A DNA stretch of 48,058 nucleotides from Planctomycetota bacterium (GTDB lineage Bacteria > Planctomycetota > Planctomycetia > Pirellulales > Pirellulaceae), in assembly GCA_018970165.1 (NCBI GenBank), contig JAGWWZ010000010.1, positions 1-48,058 of the forward strand, read 5' to 3'. The position numbers were made by a program, and so were the translations under genes. The notes below the pieces were generated by a model. It had not been told where the DNA came from. It ran no database searches and worked only from the letters and a program-made list of their open reading frames with translations. Shown piece by piece: positions 1 to 8,573 of the stretch; the stretch's first letter is position 1, and each line of letters begins with the position of its first letter.

Positions 1-1110
1 CACTGCATCCAACGCTGTGTCCGCCGTGCCTTCCTGGCAGGTCTCGACCCTGTTTCGGGGAAGAATTACGAGGCCCGCCGCGAATGGATCCGGGCCCGCA
101 TGGAATGCTTGGCCTCAGTCTTCGGGATCGATGTCTTGACCTATGCGATCCTATCCAATCACATGCATGTGATCTTGCGGACCCGTCCTGATGTCGTGGC
201 CCAGTGGTCCGATGAAGAGGTCGCACGCAGGTGGCTGAGCATTTTCCCTGGCCAAAGAGTCGATGAATTCCTGGGTCAACCCACCCGGAGCAGCATTGAT
301 GCCCTGGTTCACGATCAAGCCCGGATGACCGAGGTCCGGGAGCGATTGAGTAATCCTTCGTGGTTCATGCGTGCTCTAGCCGAACCGATCGCTCGATTGG
401 CCAACCAGGAAGATGAATGCACAGGCAGGTTCTGGGAAGGGAGGTTCAAGGCCCAGGCGATCAAAGACGAAGCAGGCTTGTTGGCTTGCAGCATGTACGT
501 CGATTTGAATCCGATTCGTGCTGCGATGGCGCTGACTCCCAAGGAATCGCTCCATACATCGGCATATGACCGGATCGCAGGTCTGGAAGGGGAGAAACTG
601 AACTCTGCCGCCTCCGTTCCGGTAGTAATTGAGACCGAGGAGGCGGGTCGTATTCGGCGGACCTCGACCCCGGACCAGTTGCGTGCTCGTCGCTCGGAAT
701 CGCGGCGTATGCGGCGAGGGAAAGCGATTCTGCGTGACGCGTGGCTATCGCCACTGACGCTCGACGAGCGAGGTAAACCAGGACCGCAGAAGAGCGACTC
801 TGGGGTAAGGGCGAGCGATAAGGGGTTCCTGTCGATGTCGCTGAAGGATTACTTGGCGTTGTTGGCATGGACGGGTAGTAATCGTCCGAGTCTAGGTAAG
901 CCGAAGGGGACACCGGAGGTGGAATCGATTCTGAAACGGTTGGGGATCGATGGATCGCTATGGATTGACTTGGTATGGAGGTTCAAGAAGTATTACCAGG
1001 GTGCGGCAGCGGGAACGCCTGACACGATGGCCCGTCACGCTGCGGAACATCAGCATCGCTGGCGCCGTGGACAAAGAGCGGTCCAGCACATCTTTGCCGC
1101 GACTCATTGA
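1..1110 (+). CDS. RAYT-like Y1 (HUH) transposase, 5' end outside window
   Basis: This is a single-strand DNA transposase of the IS200/REP-associated tyrosine transposase type. The reading frame is open from base 1, upstream of the first ATG at 100, and the encoded start (HCIQRCVRRAFLAG) matches residues 19 onward of the second copy at 47929, so about 18 codons are missing. The HUH motif is visible as NHMHVILR, and the catalytic Tyr probably lies in MYVDLNPIRAA. A long basic C-terminal extension follows, ending in an LLAWTG...LGIDG...W segment that I know from planctomycete members. At about 387 residues in full it is roughly twice the length of enterobacterial RAYTs. Family known; its activity here is inferred. 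Confidence 0.9.
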   Translation, partial: HCIQRCVRRAFLAGLDPVSGKNYEARREWIRARMECLASVFGIDVLTYAILSNHMHVILRTRPDVVAQWSDEEVARRWLSIFPGQRVDEFLGQPTRSSIDALVHDQARMTEVRERLSNPSWFMRALAEPIARLANQEDECTGRFWEGRFKAQAIKDEAGLLACSMYVDLNPIRAAMALTPKESLHTSAYDRIAGLEGEKLNSAASVPVVIETEEAGRIRRTSTPDQLRARRSESRRMRRGKAILRDAWLSPLTLDERGKPGPQKSDSGVRASDKGFLSMSLKDYLALLAWTGSNRPSLGKPKGTPEVESILKRLGIDGSLWIDLVWRFKKYYQGAAAGTPDTMARHAAEHQHRWRRGQRAVQHIFAATH

Positions 1111-1422
1111 CTTCCACTGACAGGACCTACTGCCGAAGTGAAAGCGGGAACTCAGGCTGATACGTTGGCCTATTGCGAGATCTATGCACGAGTCTCTTGG
1201 AGCTTTCGGACATTCCCGTGCGAATGGCTCTGAATTCCAAATGCCACATCGAGTTTTTTAGTCGTACTCACAACTCTCTCCCTGCCAAGAGCATAAGAGA
1301 TTACTCGGATGTATAGAGGTTTTCGGATTGTTAAGTGGGCAATTCAATCGATGAAATGTGAATCGAGAGGAAAAATTGGTGGGTGGCACGTAAAAAGCTG
1401 TTTCTTTATCTACCTTGGAATT
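1111..1422. other. Intergenic region after the transposase
   Basis: About 310 bases separate the transposase stop from the end of the convergent inositol oxygenase gene. I see no reading frame with family resemblance. The only clear structure is the 19-bp motif at 1378-1396 that recurs inverted upstream of the second transposase copy. The rest is AT-richer than its surroundings. Confidence 0.6.
1378..1396 (+). repeat. 19-bp transposase-flanking motif, downstream copy
   Basis: GGTGGGTGGCACGTAAAAA sits 267 nt after the transposase stop. Its exact reverse complement lies at 47858-47876, 52 nt before the start codon of the second transposase copy. RAYT genes are typically flanked by REP-like elements in opposite orientations, so this is the likely 3' boundary element of the transposase unit. 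The 19-base identity is seen; its role as a boundary is inferred. Confidence 0.7.
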
Positions 1423-2259
1423 TCAGAATGCCAATGCCGCAGGGAGATACTTGGCGATGAGATCTTCGTAGTAGGGGCGTAGTAGTTTCCAGTCTGGCGG
1501 CGTTGGGCATTTGGAATACAGGTCATAGGGATTGAATTTCCGTACCCAGGGGAGCATGGCTCGATCGTGGTCATCGCACAACCAAGCGTACTGTTCCTCC
1601 CGGTGCCAAGCATAAAACGAATGGTAGCGGATCATGTACAGAGCGGGCTCAGGCAAATACGGAGCCATCACATGATACAAGTACTCGTCGTGTCCCCACG
1701 ACATCAGGATGTTCCGGAGTCCACAGCCAGGTTCGTAGATACCGGGCTCGGTGCTCAAGACTGGATCATGCGAATCAGGATTCTCTGAGAAAAACTCGCT
1801 GTACACAACTCGTTCGTTGAACCGGCAGCCCACGGGAAACGTGTCTCCAACGACTGCCCATTGAGGTTGCCCCCATAGGCATAGCACTTTGCCCAGATCA
1901 TGCACGAGCCCTGTCAGCACGAACCAGTCTTCATGACCATCGGCCCGGATCGCTTCGGCGCACTGGAGCAAGTGTTGCAGTTGGTCGAGTTCGATGTCCG
2001 GGTCCGAGTCATCGACGAGCGTGTTGAGAAAATCAAGCGCCTCAAAGGGGCTCATCTTCTGTCGGTTTAGTTGCAAAAACTCAGCCCGCCGAGCCCGTAC
2101 AAACTCGAGCGTCTGATGCCGATGGTTCTCGCGATAGAAATCGCGGACGGTCTCTCGCCCCGGATTGTCATAATTGCGGTAATCGCTTTTCGCTTTCTGT
2201 CCTGGTTCGGGATAGACCTGCTTTTCGATAAACTCTTCAACTGCATCGATATCTTTCAT
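1423..2259 (-). CDS. miox: Myo-inositol oxygenase
   Basis: Converts myo-inositol and O2 to D-glucuronate with a mixed-valent di-iron centre in the cytoplasm. The 278-residue protein is nearly the length of the mammalian enzyme (about 285) and keeps its landmarks in order: QHLLQCAEAIR (ligand His), LVHDLGKV (HD pair), WAVVGDTFPVGC, SWGHDEYLYH, RYHSFYAWH, and NPYDLYSKCP followed by LRPYYEDLIAKY. The resemblance to the animal/plant enzyme extends to the C-terminus. It starts 6 nt after the symporter stop, so it is the last gene of a three-gene operon in which the symporter could bring in inositol. Family assignment is strong; symporter specificity is inferred from context. Confidence 0.95.
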   Translation of the reverse strand: MKDIDAVEEFIEKQVYPEPGQKAKSDYRNYDNPGRETVRDFYRENHRHQTLEFVRARRAEFLQLNRQKMSPFEALDFLNTLVDDSDPDIELDQLQHLLQCAEAIRADGHEDWFVLTGLVHDLGKVLCLWGQPQWAVVGDTFPVGCRFNERVVYSEFFSENPDSHDPVLSTEPGIYEPGCGLRNILMSWGHDEYLYHVMAPYLPEPALYMIRYHSFYAWHREEQYAWLCDDHDRAMLPWVRKFNPYDLYSKCPTPPDWKLLRPYYEDLIAKYLPAALAF

Positions 2260-2265
2260 AATTCA

Positions 2266-3759
2266 TTACTCTGCAATTTTGGGCTGGAAGGCATTGAGTG
2301 CCAGTGTCATCACCAGGGTGGATAGCGTTCCGATGGGTGCGTACCAAGGCCATGCCACGATGGGTTTGCTCATCGCACTGGGAATGTAAGCAGCCATCAC
2401 GACGCAGAAACCGAAGAACATTCCCAGCAGCGCTGCATTGGAGGAAATCGGTTGTTTCAATATGCCTAGCAAAAACAATCCGAGCACCATCCCGGTGGTA
2501 AGCCCTGCGACGGACAAGACTTGGTCGATCACACTGCGAGGGCTATCGATCTGCCATGCGGCAAGGGCGACGCCGATTTGCGCGATACCAAAGATCAACG
2601 TCAGCAGCCTTGACACTTGCAGGTATTGAACTTCGCTCTTGTCTGGCCTGAGCGGTTTGTAGAAGTCTGCGACCGCGGCGCTGGCACTCGAATTGAGCGA
2701 ACTCGAAAGGGTCGACATGGCCGCCGCCAGCACGGAAGCGATCACCAATCCCACCAAGCCCATTGGAAGTTTTTCCACGATGAATCTGCCAAACACCTGA
2801 TCGTTGCGAATATCGGCGGGCAGTTGCCATGCACCCGACTGTGAGTAAACGTACAATCCGACCCCGATTAAGAGGAATAGCAGGAATTGAAGGAAGACGA
2901 CGACACCACTGGTGACCAGTGCGGCGCGGGCATGGTTGAGGTTGCGAGCGCACAGATACCTTTGAACCATGATTTGATCGGCGCCGTGGCTCGCCATACT
3001 GAAAAAGGCGCCCCCGATGACACCCGTCCACAGCGTGTAGGTGATGGCAGGATCGGTAGATAGATCGATCAGGGTTAATTTGCCCGCAGCGCTCCCCGCT
3101 TCGAAAAATCCGTTCCAACCGCCCGGGATATAGCTCACCAGCAACCCACCAGCCACCAAGGCGCCCAGCGTATAGATCAGGAACTGAATGCAATCCGTCC
3201 ACAACACCGCCTGCATACCTCCCATGTAGGTATACACCACCGTGATTATTCCCATCGTGAGGATGGAAGCTGGCATGCTCCACTGCGTGAACTGCTGCAA
3301 AAGAAGCGCGGTCAGGAACAGCCGCAGTCCATCAGCGATCGTTCTCGTCAAAATGAAAAGGAACGAAGCCGAGCGTTGCACTCGAGCGTCAAATTTATTT
3401 CTCAAGACCTCATACGCGCTGATGTACTGACCTTGAAAGTATCCCGGGAGCAAAACAATCGCGATAAGGACTCGCCCAATCAAATATCCCAGAGCCAATT
3501 GGAGAAACGTGAGATTCCCACCCTTGGGATTGAATGCTAGACCGGGGACGCTCAGAAACGTGACGGTACTGGTTTCCGTCGCCACAATCGAGACCAGCAC
3601 CAGCAGCCAAGAGACTTCGCGGTCGCCGACGAAGTAGGTGTGGATATCCTTTTGTCCCTTTCGGAACATCGCCCCCACGAGAGTACTGGCTGCCAAGTAG
3701 AGGATGATGACTACCAGATCCACCAAATGCAGCGAGTAAGAAAAGCCCGCATTCTCCAA
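2266..3759 (-). CDS. Sodium:solute symporter (SSS family)
   Basis: A polytopic cytoplasmic-membrane transporter of the SSS/SGLT type, expected to couple Na+ to uptake of a sugar, polyol or similar solute. The protein begins LENAGFSYSLHLVDLVVII, has about 13 hydrophobic segments and contains YFVGDREVSWLLVLVS and ATETSTVTFLSVPG, typical of family helix 1 and its surroundings. I place the start at a TTG (3757-3759), which has a GGAG six bases upstream made by the 3' end of the preceding gene. This gives about 497 residues, the usual family size. The frame is open further (ATG at 3822, or 3918), but those starts lie inside the muramidase gene. Next to inositol oxygenase, inositol is a sensible substrate, but this is inference. 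Confidence 0.9.
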   Translation of the reverse strand: MENAGFSYSLHLVDLVVIILYLAASTLVGAMFRKGQKDIHTYFVGDREVSWLLVLVSIVATETSTVTFLSVPGLAFNPKGGNLTFLQLALGYLIGRVLIAIVLLPGYFQGQYISAYEVLRNKFDARVQRSASFLFILTRTIADGLRLFLTALLLQQFTQWSMPASILTMGIITVVYTYMGGMQAVLWTDCIQFLIYTLGALVAGGLLVSYIPGGWNGFFEAGSAAGKLTLIDLSTDPAITYTLWTGVIGGAFFSMASHGADQIMVQRYLCARNLNHARAALVTSGVVVFLQFLLFLLIGVGLYVYSQSGAWQLPADIRNDQVFGRFIVEKLPMGLVGLVIASVLAAAMSTLSSSLNSSASAAVADFYKPLRPDKSEVQYLQVSRLLTLIFGIAQIGVALAAWQIDSPRSVIDQVLSVAGLTTGMVLGLFLLGILKQPISSNAALLGMFFGFCVVMAAYIPSAMSKPIVAWPWYAPIGTLSTLVMTLALNAFQPKIAE

Positions 3760-3763
3760 AGGT

Positions 3764-4951
3764 TTACTCCGAATAGATGAGATAAGGTTTTCGTGTTGCG
3801 AGGAAATCGTTTTCCTCAGCATCCCACTGCTGGAAGATATCCGACCATGGTATCTGTCGTTCGATGGCTTGTCTCTCTCGATCTCGTCCAAAGAGCAGAT
3901 CAATGGCCAATCGGTCACTCACGAATTCGTAGATTTCGGTGCGCCAGGCGAAACAGGATGGGTTCTGATTTCGCAACTCTTGCAGAATCGCTAAGCCCGA
4001 CCGAACAGACTGGAACAACTCGCGGTCCGTCACATGCAACTGCACGCCACCGCAGAGTTGCCCCTGCCATTTTTGAAACGTCGGCCTGAAGTTTACGGGA
4101 CGGAACGTCACGCCCGGCAAGCGGAGATCATTGAGTGCTTGCGCAGTTCTATCGGCATCCAACCAAGGGGCTCCAACGATTTCAAACGGTCTCGTGGTCC
4201 CCCGCCCCTCGGAGAGATTCGTCCCTTCGAAAAGGCACTGACCGGGATAAACAATCGCTGTGTCGAGCGAAGGCATGTTGGGGCTGGGCATGACCCAAGG
4301 GACGGTGGTCTGATCATGCCACAGATTGCGGCGATACCCTTCGCATGCCATGACTTGCAAATCGCCTTGTAGCCCGAGTTGTCCTCGGTAGAGCTGCGCG
4401 AGTTCGGCGATGGTCATGCCATGTCGCGTAGGGATTGGGTGAACCCCAACGAAGCTTTCCCATCCCCTCTGCAGCATCGGTCCTTCGACGATCTGGCATC
4501 CGAGAGGATTGGGGCGATCGAGTATGAGTACAGGTAAGTTCTGCGCAAACGCGACTTGCATGCAATACAGCATGCTCGCCTGGAAGGTGTAGTACCTGCT
4601 CCCGACATCTACGAGATCGACGACCAAGATATCGATCTTCCGCAAATCGGATGGGTTTGGAAACAGAGAGGATACATCGTTTCCGTAAAGACTAATCAAC
4701 TCCGGTAGATTTGGTGGAGCGTCGACGGCAACAGGTTCAAGGTCTTGGGCATGAGCGTGAAAACCGTGTTCCGGGGCGAAAACAAGTTTCAGATCCCCCC
4801 CCAATCCGTCGCGAAATAGCGAGAGGGTAGGGCGCAAGAGCGAATCGCAGGCGGGAGCATGAGTAAGCAGCCCGACACGCTTGCCTCGCAGCAAGCTGAA
4901 TTGCGAACTTGCCAACCGGTCAATGCCAGTCCGAACATTGGATTTCATCAT
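3764..4951 (-). CDS. DUF1343 / NamZ-like exo-beta-N-acetylmuramidase
   Basis: Member of the DUF1343 family, whose characterised member NamZ (GH171) removes N-acetylmuramic acid from the non-reducing ends of peptidoglycan fragments. Landmarks are GKRVGLLTHAPA near residue 24, FAPEHGF near 58, SLYG, DILVVDLVDVGSRYYTFQAS, LDRPNPLG, EGPML, FVGVHPIPTRHGMT and PSPNMPSLDTAIVYPGQCLFEGTN. Length (395) is normal. I see no convincing signal peptide in the chosen start, which could mean a cytoplasmic enzyme acting on recovered muropeptide sugars, or a start further upstream. It is the first gene of the operon with the symporter and inositol oxygenase. The family is clear; substrate is inferred from NamZ. 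Confidence 0.88.
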   Translation of the reverse strand: MMKSNVRTGIDRLASSQFSLLRGKRVGLLTHAPACDSLLRPTLSLFRDGLGGDLKLVFAPEHGFHAHAQDLEPVAVDAPPNLPELISLYGNDVSSLFPNPSDLRKIDILVVDLVDVGSRYYTFQASMLYCMQVAFAQNLPVLILDRPNPLGCQIVEGPMLQRGWESFVGVHPIPTRHGMTIAELAQLYRGQLGLQGDLQVMACEGYRRNLWHDQTTVPWVMPSPNMPSLDTAIVYPGQCLFEGTNLSEGRGTTRPFEIVGAPWLDADRTAQALNDLRLPGVTFRPVNFRPTFQKWQGQLCGGVQLHVTDRELFQSVRSGLAILQELRNQNPSCFAWRTEIYEFVSDRLAIDLLFGRDRERQAIERQIPWSDIFQQWDAEENDFLATRKPYLIYSE

Positions 4952-4984
4952 CCGCCTATCATCCGAAGATTGACGCTTCTAAAC

Positions 4985-5023
4985 AAGTACACTCGGCGTC
5001 GCATATTGCGAATACATGTACTT
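4985..5023. promoter_or_regulatory. Inverted repeat upstream of the muramidase operon
   Basis: AAGTACA at 4985-4991 and TGTACTT at 5017-5023 form a 7-bp inverted repeat with a 25-nt spacer, and the right arm overlaps the palindrome TACATGTA (5013-5020). It lies 34-72 nt upstream of the muramidase start, where an operator would be expected. No binding protein can be named. Confidence 0.3.
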
Positions 5024-5058
5024 AACAGCAGCATGCGCACTTCAATGGAGCGGATGGC

Positions 5059-5706
5059 TTACCCATTTTCCAGTAGCCACTGAACCGCCTGCCGATTCAG
5101 TTCGCCCGCGTCGCGTGCACCGAGCTTGCGCTTGATGTTCTCTCGGTGCGTATCAATCGTGTGGCGACTTAAATGCAACTGGTTGGCAATCGCTCCGCTG
5201 GTGAGTCCTTGCCCAATCATGCGAAAAACTTCCAACTCCCGGTTGGAAAGCAATTGTGTTGGTTCTTGGGGCTGACTGCCGTTTGTGAGCGCTTGCGAAA
5301 TCAATCGACGAGATAGCTCAGGACTGACGTATCGATCTCCTTGCAACACACAAGTGATGGCTTCGAGAAGTTTTGACTGGGTCTCCTGCTTGTTGAGAAA
5401 CCCTAACGCTCCAGCCCGCAAAGCACGCTCGCCATAGAGAGATTCTTGGAATGCGGAGATGACAAGTATTTTAATCCTCGAATCCCGCTCCTTGATCTGC
5501 CGGATCAAGTCGATGCCATTCCCACTTTTCAGCGAGATGTCGATGATCATCAGATCGGGTTTTTTTTCGGTGGCAATCGCCAATGCTTCGCTCTCGGTTT
5601 CCGCTTCTCCACAAACGTCGAAACCATTCTGTGCAGCAAGACTAAAAGCCAATCCTTGACGGACCAATGGATGGTCGTCGACGATTACGATCCTGGTTCG
5701 TTCCAC
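5059..5706 (-). CDS. NarL/FixJ-type response regulator
   Basis: Two-component DNA-binding response regulator. The receiver domain (about 1-120) has the acidic pair D10-D11, a phospho-acceptor D56 in DLMIIDISL, and the conserved Lys in GFLNKQE. A C-terminal LuxR helix-turn-helix (about 150-212) reads LSNRELEVFRMIGQGLTSGAIA then SRHTIDTHRENIKRKL. At 215 residues it has the standard length. The ATG is 5 nt downstream of the sensor kinase stop codon, so the two form a pair. Target genes are not visible; the divergent stress-type cluster at 8.5-12 kb is a reasonable candidate from position. Confidence 0.95.
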   Translation of the reverse strand: MERTRIVIVDDHPLVRQGLAFSLAAQNGFDVCGEAETESEALAIATEKKPDLMIIDISLKSGNGIDLIRQIKERDSRIKILVISAFQESLYGERALRAGALGFLNKQETQSKLLEAITCVLQGDRYVSPELSRRLISQALTNGSQPQEPTQLLSNRELEVFRMIGQGLTSGAIANQLHLSRHTIDTHRENIKRKLGARDAGELNRQAVQWLLENG

Positions 5707-5711
5707 GGTGA

Positions 5712-8261
5712 TTATTCCCCAAGTTTACCGGACACAGGAGCTAATGGATCTCGCATCAGTTCATGGTTCGTTGGACCCAAGTGGCGAGGAAATATGCATC
5801 GGACAACCATCCCTCCCTCCGCGGCACGTTCCAATTGTAGGATCCCTCCGATGAGGCTGGCACGGTACTCCATGGTTCGCAATCCCATGCCGTGTGTTGT
5901 TGTGAAAGGATGAAAGCCACATCCATTATCCTTGATCTGGAGAATGAATCGACCATCGATGTCTTGCAGGTGGATCTCAACCCGCGTGGCGTTGCCATGA
6001 CGTATCGCGTTGGTGAGGGCTTCCTGCGCAATCCGGAAAACGTGAGATGCCGTATTGTTGTCCTCGATCGACACATCTCCCGAGTAATCGAACTTGCAAC
6101 TCACTCGAGGGCTAACACTTTTTGCCAAGGAATCTAATGAATTCCTTAATCCTTCCGCGTCGATAGGGACCGGCATGATGCCGTGAGCTAATTCTTGGAC
6201 ATGTCGGTGCGTGTCGGCCAGTCCCTGTGTCAGTCGGTCTGCTGCGTCCTGTAGAAGTCTCAAGGCGTCGGCATGCTTTTTCACTTCCGCCCCTTGTTTC
6301 GCAGCAATCTCCGGTGCCTTTGCTTCCGATAACTCACGCACGGTCTTGCGCACGACCCCTGCAAATAAAGACAATCCCGTCAACTCCTGCTGGATACCAT
6401 CGTGAAGCTCGCAACTGATTCGCTGTTGTTCCTCGGAAACAATGTTGAGAAGGTGCCGCTGGAGTTTCTTTCGCTCGGTGACATCTCGGATAAAGCCGGT
6501 GAATTTTCGCTCGTGATCAAGCTCTGCGACTGAGAGTTCAATAGGGAAAATGGTTCCATCTCGACGACGACCGGAGGCTTCACGACTTCGGCCAATGATT
6601 CTGCGTTCACCCGTTGTATTGTAGCGCCGCAGATACCCGTCATGTTCAGTCCGAAAAGGATTTGGCATGAGCATATTAATGTTGTTGCCGATCAATTCCG
6701 TTTGCGTGTAACCAAACATCCGTTCGGTGGCGGGATTGGCGCTTGTGATCGTACCTTTCTCATCGATGGAGATGATGGCATCGGTCGCAGTTTTCAGAAT
6801 GGCTTGCAGCCTTGCTTCGCGGTCGTAGAGTTCCTCCTCGGCTTTTTTGCGTCCGGATATGTCAAAATTCATGCCGATCCATTCGGTGATGATCCCGCGT
6901 GAGTCGCGAACAGGTACAGCGTGAACACTCATCCAGCACCACTCGCCATTGGAGCCTCGAATTCTTTGTTCATTCAGGTAGGGAATGCTGAGTTTTACCG
7001 AGTCGTTCCATTTACGTAGCGATTCAGGCAAATCGTCGGGATGAACCGTTTTCTTCCAGCCATCAGGCGGCGTTTCTTGATCGGATTGCTCCTTAAGATC
7101 CGTCCACGATGGCTGTGGTTCCGAAGTGCGTCCGGGGGCAGGACACGACCAGGTTACCGCGCTACTGGATTCCACTAGCAATCGAAAGCGATCTTCGATG
7201 CGTTGCATAGCGATCTCGGTCTGGGTTCGATCGATCAACTCTGCTGCTTGCCAGGCAAGCAAGTCCAGCAATCTCAAGGCACGCTCATCGAACCGTTTGG
7301 CGGTTTTGTAGTGCGTAGAGAACATCCCGAGAAGCTTGCCGGAACGACTGATCAGAGGAGTTGACTGCACGGATCGGATGCCTGCACGTCGCTGAGCATC
7401 TCGAGTCGACGGATCGCTGTAGACTGGGCTCGTCTGAACATCATCGACGATGACTCGCTTTCCGTCTTGAAGCGCGGTTCCACAGCTGCCGTGTCCCTTG
7501 GTTGCCGATTCCCAAAAACTCAGCCACCATTGCGGGAGACCTCGATGGGCGACGATCCGGAGTTGGTCGGTACCCGGGTCGAATAATTGAATTGTGCCAT
7601 AGTCAGCGTTTCCCACGGCGATGGCAGTATCAAGGATTTCCTCGAATAGCCGCTCGACTTTTTGTTCACGAACGAGAAAGTCGCTCAAGTCGTGAAGACG
7701 AGTGATGGCATCAGCTTCTGTATGAAGTTGACTTATGGCTGTGGTGATTTTGTGCGCGGCTGACGCGACGCGAGATAAACTGACCAAAAGCCTCTGATCT
7801 TCGAGATCAAACTGCCGGTCCGGTCCGTGCGAAACGACCCAAAACGTACCTATCGGTCTGCCGGAATCATGAAAGGGAACCATGAGTACTTCGAAAATGG
7901 GAAGTTCCTGGCTCGACTTGAACGGCAACGAATGCTCATCTTCCTCAAATAGCATGGAGACGTTCTTCTCAAGTACCAATCCGCACATGCTCCCTTCCTG
8001 CGGAAGATCGCAACCAACCTGTTTCGCAAGTCGACCAGCCACGGCCTGCCAGTAGAGTCTTCCCGAACCTTCGCTGGGCTCCAAGATGCTGATCCCCGCA
8101 GACTCCGCTCGGCACAAATCCAGTGCGGTGTCGACTAATCGTTGCAACAACGTCTCCGGCGCATTAGCCATCGCCTCGTTGAGTACTGAAAGCGCTCGAT
8201 TCTCCCCCTCATAGTCTGCCGGACGACTGGGACGAAGAGCTAAGTGTTCGTTTGCCAACAT
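5712..8261 (-). CDS. GAF-GAF-PAS-PAS sensor histidine kinase (HisKA_3)
   Basis: A soluble, NarX/DesK-type histidine kinase of 849 residues. Domains in order: GAF about 25-175, GAF about 185-345, PAS about 355-475, a FixL-like PAS about 482-600, HisKA_3 dimerisation/phospho-acceptor region with H620 in ELHDGIQQELTG, and an HATPase domain about 735-825 with the N box EALTNAIRHGN and G box KDNGCGF. No transmembrane segment is evident, so an intracellular signal is likely. The second PAS resembles FixL (MLMPNPFRTEHDGYLRRY) but has Arg where FixL has its haem-binding His (ERRIIG versus PHIIG, from memory), so haem binding is unlikely. It is cotranscribed with the downstream response regulator, 5 nt away. 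Confidence 0.93.
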   Translation of the reverse strand: MLANEHLALRPSRPADYEGENRALSVLNEAMANAPETLLQRLVDTALDLCRAESAGISILEPSEGSGRLYWQAVAGRLAKQVGCDLPQEGSMCGLVLEKNVSMLFEEDEHSLPFKSSQELPIFEVLMVPFHDSGRPIGTFWVVSHGPDRQFDLEDQRLLVSLSRVASAAHKITTAISQLHTEADAITRLHDLSDFLVREQKVERLFEEILDTAIAVGNADYGTIQLFDPGTDQLRIVAHRGLPQWWLSFWESATKGHGSCGTALQDGKRVIVDDVQTSPVYSDPSTRDAQRRAGIRSVQSTPLISRSGKLLGMFSTHYKTAKRFDERALRLLDLLAWQAAELIDRTQTEIAMQRIEDRFRLLVESSSAVTWSCPAPGRTSEPQPSWTDLKEQSDQETPPDGWKKTVHPDDLPESLRKWNDSVKLSIPYLNEQRIRGSNGEWCWMSVHAVPVRDSRGIITEWIGMNFDISGRKKAEEELYDREARLQAILKTATDAIISIDEKGTITSANPATERMFGYTQTELIGNNINMLMPNPFRTEHDGYLRRYNTTGERRIIGRSREASGRRRDGTIFPIELSVAELDHERKFTGFIRDVTERKKLQRHLLNIVSEEQQRISCELHDGIQQELTGLSLFAGVVRKTVRELSEAKAPEIAAKQGAEVKKHADALRLLQDAADRLTQGLADTHRHVQELAHGIMPVPIDAEGLRNSLDSLAKSVSPRVSCKFDYSGDVSIEDNNTASHVFRIAQEALTNAIRHGNATRVEIHLQDIDGRFILQIKDNGCGFHPFTTTHGMGLRTMEYRASLIGGILQLERAAEGGMVVRCIFPRHLGPTNHELMRDPLAPVSGKLGE

Positions 8262-8573
8262 GGTCGTTTCTCAATCATGCCGATACGAATCTCCTGGTAT
8301 CAACAGGAGCAGCGAGGAAGTCTCATCCCGCATCATCCAATGTTGTTTTGCGGTTTCTTCTTTCGAAGAGAAATCGTTTGGTTTTCTCAAATGATTCTTC
8401 ACTTAGCTTAGCGAATCCATGCTCCTTGCCTATGGCGGAATCCGCCATCACGGAATGGCGAACGTCTCGATTTGCTCGCCGTCGAATCTTGCAACAATTA
8501 GGAGCATGAGCAATCGCAATCACGCGGTTGCGGGATCCTAGTGAATTCTTTGTTTTTCACAGGAGTACATGCA
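8262..8573. other. Divergent promoter region, sensor kinase / pseudo-receiver
   Basis: About 310 bases between the divergently transcribed kinase (minus) and receiver-like gene (plus). It must hold promoters for both. Visible structure is confined to 8418-8532: a nested set of inverted repeats described separately. A minus-strand frame at 8323-8523 is open but has no ribosome binding site or recognisable family. Confidence 0.6.
8418..8508 (+). ncRNA. Candidate structured leader (three-way junction)
   Basis: An outer 9-bp inverted repeat, CATGCTCCT (8418-8426) with AGGAGCATG (8500-8508), encloses two hairpins. The first is ATGGCGG (8432-8438) with CCGCCAT (8442-8448). The second is ATGGCGA (8455-8461) with TCGCCGT (8476-8482), including one G-U pair. 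Together they would fold as a three-way junction 65 nt before the receiver-like gene. A further small hairpin, CGCAA/TTGCG, lies at 8515-8532. The pairings are seen; transcription and function are unknown, and the 17-bp palindrome 8432-8448 could instead be a protein operator. Confidence 0.35.

Noticed and set aside
461-913. Minus-strand 150-codon frame opposite the transposase.
   Set aside because: Shadow of the transposase; Ser/Pro-rich with no start signal.
2543-3283. Minus-strand 246-codon frame overlapping the symporter.
   Set aside because: Alternate frame of the same strand, Arg/Ser-rich, with no family match; the symporter frame has clear helices.
3760-3918. A longer N-terminus for the sodium symporter.
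   Set aside because: The extra 50 residues lie wholly inside the muramidase gene, look polar and unlike the family, and a TTG with a well placed GGAG fits the usual length.
6641-6760. The second PAS as an oxygen-sensing FixL haem domain.
   Set aside because: It resembles FixL in sequence but has Arg at the position of the haem-binding His.
8418-8508. The folded region as a tRNA (for example a long-arm serine or selenocysteine tRNA).
   Set aside because: The 9-bp outer stem, missing T-loop sequence and missing D-arm do not fit on either strand.
8323-8523. Minus-strand 66-codon frame between the kinase and the pseudo-receiver.
   Set aside because: No ribosome binding site, no family features, and its sequence is explained by the nested inverted repeats.
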